From assembly GCA_024404095.1 (NCBI GenBank), contig JAKSQO010000019.1, positions 1 through 51,646 of the forward strand: a DNA stretch of 51,646 nt, read 5' to 3'. The stretch comes from Clostridia bacterium (GTDB lineage: Bacteria; Bacillota; Clostridia; Oscillospirales; Acutalibacteraceae). Below the pieces are notes generated by a model. That model searched no databases and was not told the DNA's origin. It was given only the letters and a program-made list of their open reading frames with translations. The position numbers and the translations under genes are program-made. Shown here in pieces: positions 16,779-24,744 of the stretch. How positions within the stretch are numbered: position 1 is the first letter of the stretch; every line of letters begins with the position of its first letter.

Positions 16779-18392
16779 ATGAAAACAAAGCGCTTTAAAA
16801 GAATAGCAGCATTTCTTATTTCCTTAGTCTTTATTTTTCAGAGCATTCTGACGGTATCTGCAATTGATAAAACAGATAATTCAGAGCTGTTGAAGTATAA
16901 AACCTCAGAAGAGACGGGCATCAGCAAATCATATTGTGACGGGATTATTGAAACTCCCGACTGGGTTGATTCTCTGATAATCGTTGAGGTAAGACCTGAT
17001 ACTGCCTCCGTTGGCGGAACTTTTGCCGAGTGTTATGACCTGATTGACTTTTATGCTGAAGTTGGTGTCAACGGAATATGGCTTACTCCTGTTTATGACA
17101 AGTCTGAAATCGGGAATGGATACAGTAATCGCGGACCGCATACCATTGACCCGAAGCTGACAGGTAAAGACAATTACGAAGACGGTTGGCAGGAGCTTGC
17201 AAAGTTTGTTGCTTATGCTCATTCAAAAGGAATTTATATTTTTCTTGATGTCATTACCTGGGGTGTTGTCAGAGACGCTCCGCTCATTGACGAACATCCT
17301 GATTGGTCCAACGGAGAAGCGTGGGGCAATATCGCTTTCGACTGGTCAAATAAAGAACTGTATAACTGGTTCAGAGATACTCTTATAAATAATATTCTGA
17401 CAACGGACGCCGACGGTTTCCGATGTGACTGTGAGCCAAACCATTCAGGATATGATATGTACCGTGAAGTAAGAAACACTCTTTCTGATATAGGTAAAAA
17501 AATAATTGTTATATGTGAAGATACATGCAAACGAAGCGGAGTCTACGATTTTGAGCAGGACGGTGTTTTGGATTATTCATCTTGTTCCCGTGGTGATGTG
17601 TATGAGAAACCTGTAAACTTTTTCGGTGACGGACTTCTTAATATTGTTGACTGTACTAAAAAAGGACAGGCTGTCGGATACAAGGACTGGCAGAAAAATC
17701 CGATTAAAAGAGGTACGGGAAAGTATTATACGAACTGTATCACCAACCACGACTATCAGCTCCGTGATGTTTGCGGAAGCAGAATAAATATTGGCTATTC
17801 AGCAATTTTTGCTCCGTATATTCCAATATGGTATATGGGCGATGAGTTCAATGCATCAAATGAACCCGGTGTGCTTTATGACCTTTATGTTGATTATTCT
17901 GAAGCGGAGGACGAAGAAAAGGCTGCTTTTCTTGAGGATGTAAAGCAGATGATAAGAATCCGCAGAACATACAGTAATATCTTTGAATACTGGCCTGTAA
18001 ATCACAGAAACAGCAATATCTGTAAGGTCAAAACCGAAAATCTTGGCAGTTTGCAGGCTTACGCAAGATATGCAGACAACAGTGCTGTAATAATAGCGGC
18101 AAACAATACAGATAATAGCCTCGCAGGAACAATTAAGATTCCGTTTATGAAGGCAAGGATTGATGGGTATAAGCATTACACCGTAACCGACCTTATGTCA
18201 GGTAAGGTTATTGCTGAAGGATCAAAAAATGATGTCAGAAAATTTACAGCAGAAATAGGTTCCAATTATGTCGGAGTATATCTTGTCGAGGGTGACAAGC
18301 CTGTCAGCAACCTTTTTATAAGCATAAGCAGCTTTTTCAGAGCTTTGCCCGAAAGATTCTATACGATTATTGTGAAGATGCTTTCTTTATAA
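16779..18392 (+). CDS. secreted alpha-amylase family (GH13) glycosidase
   Basis: The start at ATG 16779 gives 537 residues with a signal peptide (basic start, hydrophobic core 10-27, cleavage near TVSA-ID). GH13 landmarks are present: FLDVITW with D157 (region I, but lacking the usual NH pair), GFRCDCEP with nucleophile D217 and R215, acid/base E247 in VICED, and TNHD with D325. A C-terminal sheet domain follows. The enzyme acts outside the cell on an alpha-glucan or related alpha-linked substrate. The last 30 residues form a hydrophobic, basic tail (SSFFRALPERFYTIIVKM). No transporter or other starch gene is nearby. A transposon-like element is inserted exactly at the stop codon. Confidence 0.87.
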   Translation: MKTKRFKRIAAFLISLVFIFQSILTVSAIDKTDNSELLKYKTSEETGISKSYCDGIIETPDWVDSLIIVEVRPDTASVGGTFAECYDLIDFYAEVGVNGIWLTPVYDKSEIGNGYSNRGPHTIDPKLTGKDNYEDGWQELAKFVAYAHSKGIYIFLDVITWGVVRDAPLIDEHPDWSNGEAWGNIAFDWSNKELYNWFRDTLINNILTTDADGFRCDCEPNHSGYDMYREVRNTLSDIGKKIIVICEDTCKRSGVYDFEQDGVLDYSSCSRGDVYEKPVNFFGDGLLNIVDCTKKGQAVGYKDWQKNPIKRGTGKYYTNCITNHDYQLRDVCGSRINIGYSAIFAPYIPIWYMGDEFNASNEPGVLYDLYVDYSEAEDEEKAAFLEDVKQMIRIRRTYSNIFEYWPVNHRNSNICKVKTENLGSLQAYARYADNSAVIIAANNTDNSLAGTIKIPFMKARIDGYKHYTVTDLMSGKVIAEGSKNDVRKFTAEIGSNYVGVYLVEGDKPVSNLFISISSFFRALPERFYTIIVKMLSL

Positions 18393-18397
18393 TGATT

Positions 18398-18681
18398 GAC
18401 TCTGTACTGTTTAATGGTTGATAGCATTGGCATTCCACGCTTATCTCTGTTCTTTAAAGCCATGTCATTCTGAACGAAGTGAAGAATCTCAGCCTTCCCC
18501 TTGAAGTGATTCCTCTGTCAGGGGAAATGTCGGTGAAACCGACAAAAGGGTTAGAGGGATTACTTGCGACGGATGAGGTGGAAACAGAGATTCTTCGTCA
18601 CAAGCTCCTCAGAATGACACGATTTTAGCTTATTGTCGTTCTTTATCATGTAACATATCAACTGAAAAATGGTACAGAGCT
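18398..18681. mobile_element. miniature transposon-like element with degenerate inverted repeats and 8-bp target duplication
   Basis: CTCTGTACTGTTTAATGGTTGATA near 18400-18423 and the inverse of 18656-18679 agree at 17-18 of 24 positions. The flanks TAATGATT (18390-18397) and TGATGATT (18682-18689) are a 7-of-8 target duplication. The ends match those of the element at 19153-19744. It has no transposase, and its middle is occupied by an interspersed foldback repeat. The TIR sequence and 8-bp duplication suggest mobilisation by an ISL3-like transposase; that family assignment is inference. The duplicated target contains the GH13 stop codon (18390-18392). Confidence 0.7.
18463..18619. repeat. 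palindromic interspersed repeat, copy 2 (nested)
   Basis: It begins TGTCATTCTGA and ends with the exact inverse at 18609-18619. Arms GAAGAATCTC and GAGATTCTTC extend the foldback, with a GC-rich insert (including TGTCGG/CCGACA) in the loop. It is the longer relative of the repeat at 130-221. Confidence 0.78.
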
Positions 18682-18744
18682 TGATGATTAAATAGTTCCG
18701 GATATATTATTCACCTTTCGCATCAAAATCAATATCAAAATATT

Positions 18745-18785
18745 ATCCCCGATAGCTCGTTAAATTGAACTTTCGGGGATTTTTA
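18745..18785 (+). terminator. terminator-like hairpin
   Basis: ATCCCCGA (18745-18752) pairs with TCGGGGAT (18773-18780), followed by TTTTT. No gene ends nearby on the plus strand except GH13, 350 bp back, so it may be displaced from that gene by the inserted element. The stretch 18690-19152 has no gene I can support. Confidence 0.65.
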
Positions 18786-18816
18786 TGTGCTAATCTTTTT
18801 TGCATTACGCTAAAGA

Positions 18817-18852
18817 AAAAACCGGAATCATATTTGTGATCCCGGTTTTCGT
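18817..18852 (+). terminator. second terminator-like hairpin
   Basis: AAAACCGG-ATCA pairs with TGAT-CCCGGTTTT across 18817-18849, with T and A tracts on either side so that it could work in both directions. Confidence 0.6.
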
Positions 18853-19218
18853 CTTTAATTTTTTTAATTATTTATACTTCAAATTATTCTACGATTTTCT
18901 GTTCATATTTTTTATCAAGCTGATATAAACCTTATACCGGGATAAAACTGAAACCGCTTTGGCATTACTGTAATGTATAATTTTGAAGACAATACATAGC
19001 GGACGACATCTGCTTTGCCGATAATTCCGAATTACTGCTCGACGAGATGAATAAACCGTATATTTCGTTTCTTGCATCTGATAGGGATTATGTTAAGCAC
19101 TTCATATTCAAAAGCGACTGTAAGGATTTATTTTGGCATTCTTTTTTTATTTGGCTCTGTACTATATAACGGTTGATATTATTGACTTTTAAGGTTTTCC
19201 ATCCCTGTTGTAATATAA

Positions 19219-19240
19219 AAAGCCCGCCATAACGACGGGC
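19219..19240 (-). terminator. terminator of the small membrane protein gene
   Basis: GCCCGCC (19222-19228) pairs with GACGGGC (19234-19240, one mismatch), with AAAAA at the left edge, which is a T run on the minus strand. Confidence 0.75.
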
Positions 19241-19303
19241 AAACTCTATTTGATATAAAATTAGCATAAATGACTTTATACAATTTTGCCGAAGCAACCT
19301 TGT

Positions 19304-19528
19304 CTATTGCTTTTTTATTTTTTGCGGAAGTACAGCAAGCAGTGCCCCAACTATAAGGGATAAAATACCTTTAAATATAACTGCATGTTTTACACTTTCA
19401 AAAAAATATTTGATAGGTTCAGCAGCAAGTTTAATTCTTAGTCCCGGAATACAATAGCACATAAATAAATAAGTTGCTATAAACCCGACAACAAAAAGAA
19501 TAACTGATAATAAATTCTTATTTTTCAT
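19304..19528 (-). CDS. small two-span membrane protein carried inside a transposon-like element
   Basis: The start is ATG at 19528 because GGAGG lies 8 bp upstream; the frame opens six codons earlier. The 74 residues have two hydrophobic spans (about 6-26 and 56-68) separated by a polar stretch and end in a basic tail (PQKIKKQ). I do not recognise the family. Ribosome binding site, terminator and a possible operator upstream argue that it is a real gene. It lies wholly within the inverted repeats at 19153-19744, so it is cargo. Confidence 0.65.
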   Translation of the reverse strand: MKNKNLLSVILFVVGFIATYLFMCYCIPGLRIKLAAEPIKYFFESVKHAVIFKGILSLIVGALLAVLPQKIKKQ

Positions 19529-19585
19529 AACGATACCTCCATGCAAATATTTATACGTTAAAGTGTTTGTACTAAATATTATAAA

Positions 19586-19621
19586 TTAACTAAGCGTTTA
19601 TGTAAACATTAAATTAGTTAA
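19586..19621 (-). promoter_or_regulatory. inverted repeat upstream of the small membrane protein gene
   Basis: TTAACTAA (19586-19593) and TTAGTTAA (19614-19621) form an 8-bp inverted repeat around the near-palindrome GTTTATGTAAAC. The spacing fits an operator for a dimeric regulator. Confidence 0.4.
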
Positions 19622-19746
19622 GTTTTTGTAAATAATTAGTTGTTTATAGAATTAATATGTTAGTTGTATATGACAAACTACTCACCTTTTAGTGAATGGT
19701 TTTATATTTTTACTATAATATCAACTGTAAAATAGTACAGAGCCTT

Positions 19747-21162
19747 TTATTTTTTCCAGCCCTTAAATCCATTTGCAATTACTTTGAATATATGCTTGAA
19801 AAATGAAGCAACTTTTTGAATGAAAGTCTGTTCATTATTTACCGGATCTGAATTACATACAATATAAATCGGAGATGCTGTTGCACCGATGCGTTTTACG
19901 CCGCCCGATACATTTTCCTCAATTACATTGCCCTGCATATCATAAATTGTGATTTGTGTGTCGGGGAGAGTGATGTCCATATTTAAATGAGATTCTGCCC
20001 AAATGACATATACAGTTTGTCCGCTTTGTTCGTATGTTGCGGTATATGCAGACTTCTGGTAAAAGAATCCGTACTTAGTCTGCTCCAGCGATGTGAGCTT
20101 TTTACCTGCCACCATGGAATTAAATGTTTTTACGGAATATGATGATACTTTGGGTGTAAAGTCATTTTTGTAAAGTCCGAGTGAGTTTTCGTACTCTTCG
20201 CCGCCCAAAACATCTGATGTGATACTGCTGTCCTGCAGCTCATAGGTAAAGTACTGTCCGTCTATTCCGTAATCAATCAGAAATTCATCATAGAATATAG
20301 CGTTACGAACGATATACTGTGCCTGTGTCTGCTCATCAACATTGCAATTTGCCCAGCCTGTTTCAGTTACCCATACAGGCATTTTGTCATAGCCGTATTT
20401 TACAATCACATCTCTATACTTATCTAATCTTTCTCTGGCTCTCTTCTCGGGAGCGTTTTTAGTTAAGTAGTAGTGCACAGACAGACCGTCCATATATTCG
20501 CCTGCGCCGGCTTTCATCATTTCATCAATAAATTCTGTATGTAACGCGATTGCACCGCCCAATACGGTAACATCGGGGTCGTTGCTCTTGATAGTGGTAT
20601 ACGCCGCTTTTAAAAGCTCTGCGTAATCCGTACCTGATGCGTCCCTGGTATTAAAGCCTTTAATATCAGGTTCATTCCATATCTCATATGCCTCAACCTT
20701 GCCTGCCAAGGATTTTGATACAAAATCTATATAGCGGATATAAGCATCAAAGTATTCGTCATCAGCGGTAGTTTCGGGATTGCCGTCACGCACAGGCATA
20801 ACGCAGTCACGGAAGCCTCCGGCATCCAGTTCGGCTTGTGTTGGCTGACCAAACTCGTAAATCGGGTTACCGTAGCTTAACACCACAAGGCTTTTAATAC
20901 CGTTCTCAGTTGCTGATTCTGTCCATCTCGCACGTTCGGGAAAGGAGAGCTGTCCTTTTACGGGTTCCACCGTCCACCAATGCACCTCATCACGTACGAT
21001 AGGTATGTTGGCATTTACGCTTGCTGAACAGGTAAGCTCCTGACTACGCCCCTGAGCCATATGTGTGCAGGCACCGATTCCTTCAGCTTGTACCGATACT
21101 GAAAAAACGGAAACTGTAAAAAGGATTGCAAAGAATAAAAATAGGATTTTTTGAGTTTTCAT
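19747..21162 (-). CDS. secreted clan-A glycoside hydrolase (GH39/GH5-like)
   Basis: ATG at 21162 with GGAGGTG gives 471 residues. Signal peptide residues 1-26 (SVSVQA-EG). A TIM barrel follows: IWNEPD with acid/base E164 and WVTETGW with nucleophile E267, the pairing of retaining clan-A enzymes. A small beta domain covers about 345-435. The substrate cannot be read; GH39-type xylosidases and related hemicellulases are the nearest in style. The last 30 residues form a basic amphipathic helix (VASFFKHIFKVIANGFKGWK) like the tail of the GH13 protein. The stop codon lies inside the target duplication of the adjoining transposon-like element. Confidence 0.8.
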   Translation of the reverse strand: MKTQKILFLFFAILFTVSVFSVSVQAEGIGACTHMAQGRSQELTCSASVNANIPIVRDEVHWWTVEPVKGQLSFPERARWTESATENGIKSLVVLSYGNPIYEFGQPTQAELDAGGFRDCVMPVRDGNPETTADDEYFDAYIRYIDFVSKSLAGKVEAYEIWNEPDIKGFNTRDASGTDYAELLKAAYTTIKSNDPDVTVLGGAIALHTEFIDEMMKAGAGEYMDGLSVHYYLTKNAPEKRARERLDKYRDVIVKYGYDKMPVWVTETGWANCNVDEQTQAQYIVRNAIFYDEFLIDYGIDGQYFTYELQDSSITSDVLGGEEYENSLGLYKNDFTPKVSSYSVKTFNSMVAGKKLTSLEQTKYGFFYQKSAYTATYEQSGQTVYVIWAESHLNMDITLPDTQITIYDMQGNVIEENVSGGVKRIGATASPIYIVCNSDPVNNEQTFIQKVASFFKHIFKVIANGFKGWKK

Positions 21163-21179
21163 AGAATCACCTCCAAATT

Positions 21180-21208
21180 AGTATAATATGTAAAATGGAA
21201 AAAATCAA
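21180..21208 (-). promoter_or_regulatory. promoter of the clan-A glycosidase gene
   Basis: On the minus strand TTGATT (21208-21203) and TATACT (21185-21180) are 17 nt apart, just upstream of the GGAGG site. Confidence 0.6.
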
Positions 21209-21263
21209 CTGACTGAATGAATTTCGTCTGATTTCATATTATGTGTCAAAAATAATTTTTCAG

Positions 21264-21300
21264 AAAAATTCAAGAGGCGGTGCGTTTGCACAGCCCCTTG
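21264..21300 (-). terminator. terminator of the secreted PHP gene
   Basis: CAAG-GGC-GTGC and its partner across 21271-21300 form a GTTT-loop hairpin, followed on the minus strand by AATTTTTC. Confidence 0.6.
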
Positions 21301-21316
21301 TTTTATACTGTTATGT

Positions 21317-22852
21317 TTAACTGAAAAGTCCCTTAATGCCTCTTGCAAGGAGTGCGAAGTAAAGGTTGAAGTCCATAATCATGAAGTCGAACATACCGAG
21401 ATTTACGAAGTGATTTTTCTGCTCTGTTTTCTGGTCGGCATTGATTGTGAAGCTCTGTGTATACATGATACCGCCTTCGCCGAATACCTCTGCTCTGACG
21501 TATCCGCCGAGAACATCCTTATAATCGTCAAGGTCAATCATGCCGTCACTTGCCTTGGTTGTTGCGATAAGCTTGCCGTCTGAAATCCAGCGAACGATTG
21601 CCGTATTCTCTGAGTTGACCTTGATTGTATTCTCATTATCATCAACAACTACTGAGTTGATTGCAGGACGTGAGTTCGCACAGAAATAACCGTCATTGTC
21701 AATTGCGCTGAACTTAACGCCGACATTGGACTTCTTTGCTTTCTGAGCTTTTGCGGTTCTTTCTGCTTCGTATCTTTCACAGATATCAGCAATAGTGATA
21801 TAAAGCTCATCATTTTCGCCGTAAAGCTCTTTGAGTGATGCGGCAATCTGAGCCAGCTCATCACCGTTGTTTACGCAAGTGCTTGAAGCGAAGAACTCGC
21901 CGTTTGCAAGTGCGGCTTTTACGTCTGCTGATGTCTTGTTTTTAGCAAGAATGTAAACGCAACCCGTGTCAATTTTGTTGAGCTGATGAGCGTCACTTGA
22001 AGCGATTGCATAAACTGTCTTGCCTGATTCAGCAGCCTTTGTAAGCATCAGATCCCAGAACTTTCTGTCGTTGCGTGTACGGTCATCGCCCTTGCTGTTG
22101 ATGTCAACGCCAATGCAGGAATCATACTTGTTCACAAGACCGTAAATCTTCTGGAAATAGTATTTGTAAGCGGGGTCGCTGAGGTTGTATGCATCATCGG
22201 TGAAAAGCTCGTAACGTGCTTTTGAATACTCGCCGGGATGATTGATAACTGAAAGTCCGCCTGCCTTATCAACACCCTTGACAGCGTTTTTGTAGTCGCA
22301 GAGGAAATTGTTTGAATAATCGGCAAACCAGCTGTTGACGTGAGCGTTGACAGAAACTGCGTTGTTCTCAATGCCGTAGGGGATTTTGAGAATCTCACGT
22401 CCGTCACCCATTACAAGGTAATCGTCATCGCCGCGTTTTTCAAATTTGTATGTCATTCCTTTTGCAAAGGTTCCGCTTTCGCCGAGATAGTCAAGCTTGA
22501 AATCGGTTCTGCCGAAAAGCTTGAGTGCCTTACCGATGAACTTTGAACCTGCGTCTGCATCGCTCCAGCTGTAATCAACGGTGCCGTGGTCGGTAATTGA
22601 AACAATGTCGAAGCCTGTTTCGTAATGACGCTCGAGTGACTCTCTGAGTGTCTGGTCACCGTCACTTGCGTTTGTATGTGTGTGAAGTGCTGTCTTATAC
22701 TGGTTGACATTTGCCCAGTCAACATTCGCATAGGGATTGCTGATTGTGATGTCGTCAACTTCTGCGGCCGCAAATGCAGGAATGCTTGAGCAAAGCATAA
22801 CAGCACTCATTGCGGTGCAGGCAGCCTTGAAAATGAAACTCTTTATTTTCAT
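21317..22852 (-). CDS. secreted PHP-domain phosphoesterase
   Basis: ATG at 22852 has GAGGT upstream. The 511 residues begin with a signal peptide (cleavage near AFA-A, residue 29). The PHP metal motifs ALHTHTNASDG (H57, H59, D64) and ITDHG (D88, H89) follow; further histidines (INHPGEY, SSDAH) complete the usual set. PHP domains hydrolyse phosphoesters with a trinuclear metal centre and are mostly cytoplasmic, so export is notable. A C-terminal sheet domain (about 385-480) and a hydrophobic tail (FALLARGIKGLFS) close the protein. It probably removes phosphate from an extracellular substrate. Confidence 0.82.
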   Translation of the reverse strand: MKIKSFIFKAACTAMSAVMLCSSIPAFAAAEVDDITISNPYANVDWANVNQYKTALHTHTNASDGDQTLRESLERHYETGFDIVSITDHGTVDYSWSDADAGSKFIGKALKLFGRTDFKLDYLGESGTFAKGMTYKFEKRGDDDYLVMGDGREILKIPYGIENNAVSVNAHVNSWFADYSNNFLCDYKNAVKGVDKAGGLSVINHPGEYSKARYELFTDDAYNLSDPAYKYYFQKIYGLVNKYDSCIGVDINSKGDDRTRNDRKFWDLMLTKAAESGKTVYAIASSDAHQLNKIDTGCVYILAKNKTSADVKAALANGEFFASSTCVNNGDELAQIAASLKELYGENDELYITIADICERYEAERTAKAQKAKKSNVGVKFSAIDNDGYFCANSRPAINSVVVDDNENTIKVNSENTAIVRWISDGKLIATTKASDGMIDLDDYKDVLGGYVRAEVFGEGGIMYTQSFTINADQKTEQKNHFVNLGMFDFMIMDFNLYFALLARGIKGLFS

Positions 22853-22884
22853 TGATTCTACCTCGCTTTTTTATAGTAAATATT

Positions 22885-22913
22885 ATTATAATATAATGCT
22901 TTGCGTTAATCAA
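22885..22913 (-). promoter_or_regulatory. promoter of the secreted PHP gene
   Basis: On the minus strand TTGATT (22913-22908) and TATAAT (22890-22885) are 17 nt apart. Confidence 0.65.
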
Positions 22914-22944
22914 TTAGTGTTCTGACAGAAAAAAACAGCTTGTA

Positions 22945-22962
22945 TTTGTGGTTTTTCACAAA
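22945..22962 (-). terminator. weak terminator of the nicotinamidase-like gene
   Basis: TTTGTG and CACAAA form a 6-bp stem around GTTTTT; a T run follows on the minus strand (22928-22935 as A on the plus strand). Confidence 0.4.
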
Positions 22963-22970
22963 CTGAAATC

Positions 22971-23483
22971 TTATTTTATGTCAATCTGACACATCTGCAT
23001 AGATTTCAAAGCATTTTCATGGCTTTCGGGGGTGACACCTGCGCAGCAGGAGGAGTCTACGCTGACAGGTATTTCGGGCAGAAACGCTTTAATCATCATT
23101 GCGTTGGAGATAACACAGATGTCGGTGCAAAGTCCGATAAACTCAACTTCGCTGTAATTTCCACCTGTGACAGCATTGGCAAGCTCAACACTTCCGAATG
23201 TCGGCTTCTCAATAACTCTGTACCCCTGAGAAAGTGACCTGATGTCTCCGTACAGTTCCCAGCCGTCAGTACCTTTTATGCAATGGGGGACAGGTAACTT
23301 TTTGCCTTCCTGTGTATCCATATATAACGATGAATGAGTGTCCTTGGTGAAAATGATATCGCCGTCAAAGCTTCTGATTTTTTCGCATACAGCAGGAACA
23401 ATTTTCTGTGCTTCGGGAGTGCCGAGCGCACCGTCAACAAAATCCTTCTGCATATCAACAACAATTAGTAATTTTCTGAACAT
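22971..23483 (-). CDS. pncA: isochorismatase-family cysteine hydrolase, probably nicotinamidase
   Basis: The 170-residue protein carries the family triad: D10 in VVDMQKDF, K93 in EKPTFGS and C123 in CTDIC. D48, H50 (KDTHSS) and H67 (VPHC) match the metal-binding residues that mark true nicotinamidases. PncA deamidates nicotinamide to nicotinate for NAD salvage in the cytoplasm. ATG at 23483 has a GGAGG site. It is the one clearly non-glycan metabolic gene in this stretch and stands alone. Other amidase substrates are possible. Confidence 0.78.
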   Translation of the reverse strand: MFRKLLIVVDMQKDFVDGALGTPEAQKIVPAVCEKIRSFDGDIIFTKDTHSSLYMDTQEGKKLPVPHCIKGTDGWELYGDIRSLSQGYRVIEKPTFGSVELANAVTGGNYSEVEFIGLCTDICVISNAMMIKAFLPEIPVSVDSSCCAGVTPESHENALKSMQMCQIDIK

Positions 23484-23579
23484 ACGAAAACCTCCTTGTA
23501 TTATTATATAACATCTTTTTACATAAAAACAAGACTTGATTTTTGTGACGTTTTATGCTTGTTAATTTATCTTTTTATA

Positions 23580-23608
23580 TTGATTAAAAAATCAAGCTAT
23601 ATTATAAT
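23580..23608 (+). promoter_or_regulatory. promoter of the 23.6-33.2 kb operon
   Basis: TTGATT at 23580-23585 and TATAAT at 23603-23608 are 17 nt apart. TTGATT and AATCAA (23590-23595) form a small inverted repeat across the -35 region that could bind a regulator. Confidence 0.6.
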
Positions 23609-23646
23609 AAATTGATTAACTTTTATATAGAAATGACTGATGTAAA

Positions 23647-24723
23647 ATGGAAGATAAATTCAGAAAATACTGTTCCAATACATTGGCATCTTGCGGAAAT
23701 CAGAGCATTTTTGAGCTGAACGGTACAGGCGAGGGAATGATTTTTCTCAAGGCTTTCAAGGGCGGAAGCTTCAATTATGTTTTTGCTTTCTCGGGAATAA
23801 TCGACAGCACATTTGCCGACGGCTCTGTTTCAAAGTGCAACGATAAAACCTCGGGCTGGACAATAGAGAGTCTTGAAGCTGCTGTATGTGATGTATGCGA
23901 TCCCGAACAGGCAGAAAAAGAGAGCTTTATTCAGCTGAGTTTTGATGGCAAAAGTTCACTTGCAGTCGGCGACGAAAAGCTTTACTTTACCGATTCAACT
24001 TCAATCACAGCAGATAAAGGACAGTTTATTTGTCTGAAAATAAAATTCTCGGGCGGGAGATTGCCGTATCATCCCGAAAGCATAATTGCACTTTACCGCA
24101 AAAATGAAAACGGATGGGAACAGTCGGTTAATCTGCCTGTACCTGTTTTTACAGGTGTTGAGCGGGAGATAAAAAACCGAATCGCCTTTATCGGCGACTC
24201 AATAACTCAGGGTATCGGAAGTGTTTGGAATTCATATAAGCATTATGCCGCCTGCACCGCAGAGCTTCTCGGTGACGAAAATGCATACTGGGATATGGGT
24301 ATCGGCTATGCAAGGGGAGCGGATATGGCTTTAAAGGGCATATGGCTTGAAAAGGCCAAGCAGAACGATATTGTTTCTGTCTGTTTCGGTGTAAACGATT
24401 TATTTCAGGGACGCACAGTTGAACAACTGAAGGCTGACCTTGATACCATTCTGACCGAGCTTAAGTCAGCAGGGTGCAGGGTTGTTATGCAGACCGTTCC
24501 TCCGTTTGACTACGGCGAGGAACACGAGAAAATGTGGCGAGAGGTGAATGCTTTCATCAGAAACACACTTGCTCCGAGAGCGGATGTATTCTTTGACAAT
24601 AATCCGATTCTATGCGGAAACGGCAAGGACTCACCCGACGCAAAATACGGCGGACACCCGAACAATGAGGGACACCGCCTTTGGGCAGAGGCGTTGGCAT
24701 CTGCGATAAAAAGCTTATTATAA
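23647..24723 (+). CDS. SGNH/GDSL hydrolase with N-terminal beta domain (carbohydrate esterase type)
   Basis: ATG at 23647 has no clear ribosome binding site, so initiation may be weak. The 358 residues have a beta-rich N-terminal domain (1-170) and an SGNH domain: FIGDSITQG with S185, FGVNDLF, and DAKYGGHPNNEGH supplying Asp and His. This arrangement resembles family CE2 and related acetyl esterases. It probably removes acetyl groups from sugars. There is no signal peptide, so it acts on imported oligosaccharides. It is the first gene of an operon of eleven closely spaced genes. Confidence 0.82.
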   Translation: MEDKFRKYCSNTLASCGNQSIFELNGTGEGMIFLKAFKGGSFNYVFAFSGIIDSTFADGSVSKCNDKTSGWTIESLEAAVCDVCDPEQAEKESFIQLSFDGKSSLAVGDEKLYFTDSTSITADKGQFICLKIKFSGGRLPYHPESIIALYRKNENGWEQSVNLPVPVFTGVEREIKNRIAFIGDSITQGIGSVWNSYKHYAACTAELLGDENAYWDMGIGYARGADMALKGIWLEKAKQNDIVSVCFGVNDLFQGRTVEQLKADLDTILTELKSAGCRVVMQTVPPFDYGEEHEKMWREVNAFIRNTLAPRADVFFDNNPILCGNGKDSPDAKYGGHPNNEGHRLWAEALASAIKSLL

Positions 24724-24744
24724 TCTGAAAGGATGAAAAATATT

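Larger units (their letters stand above)
19153..19744. mobile_element. 592-bp non-autonomous transposon with a passenger gene and perfect 8-bp target duplication
   Basis: The left end (19153-19180) and the inverse of the right end (19717-19744) are identical at 25 of 28 positions, both reading GGCTCTGTACTAT to GTTGATATT. The 8-bp flanks TTTTATTT (19145-19152 and 19745-19752) are identical. There is no transposase; the interior carries a promoter-like AT-rich region, a 74-codon membrane-protein gene on the minus strand and its terminator. The right-hand target copy contains the stop codon of the glycosidase gene at 19747. Confidence 0.82.

Noticed and set aside
18889..19297. Two short minus-strand frames
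   Set aside because: No ribosome binding sites, low-complexity content, and one spans the edge of the transposon-like element.
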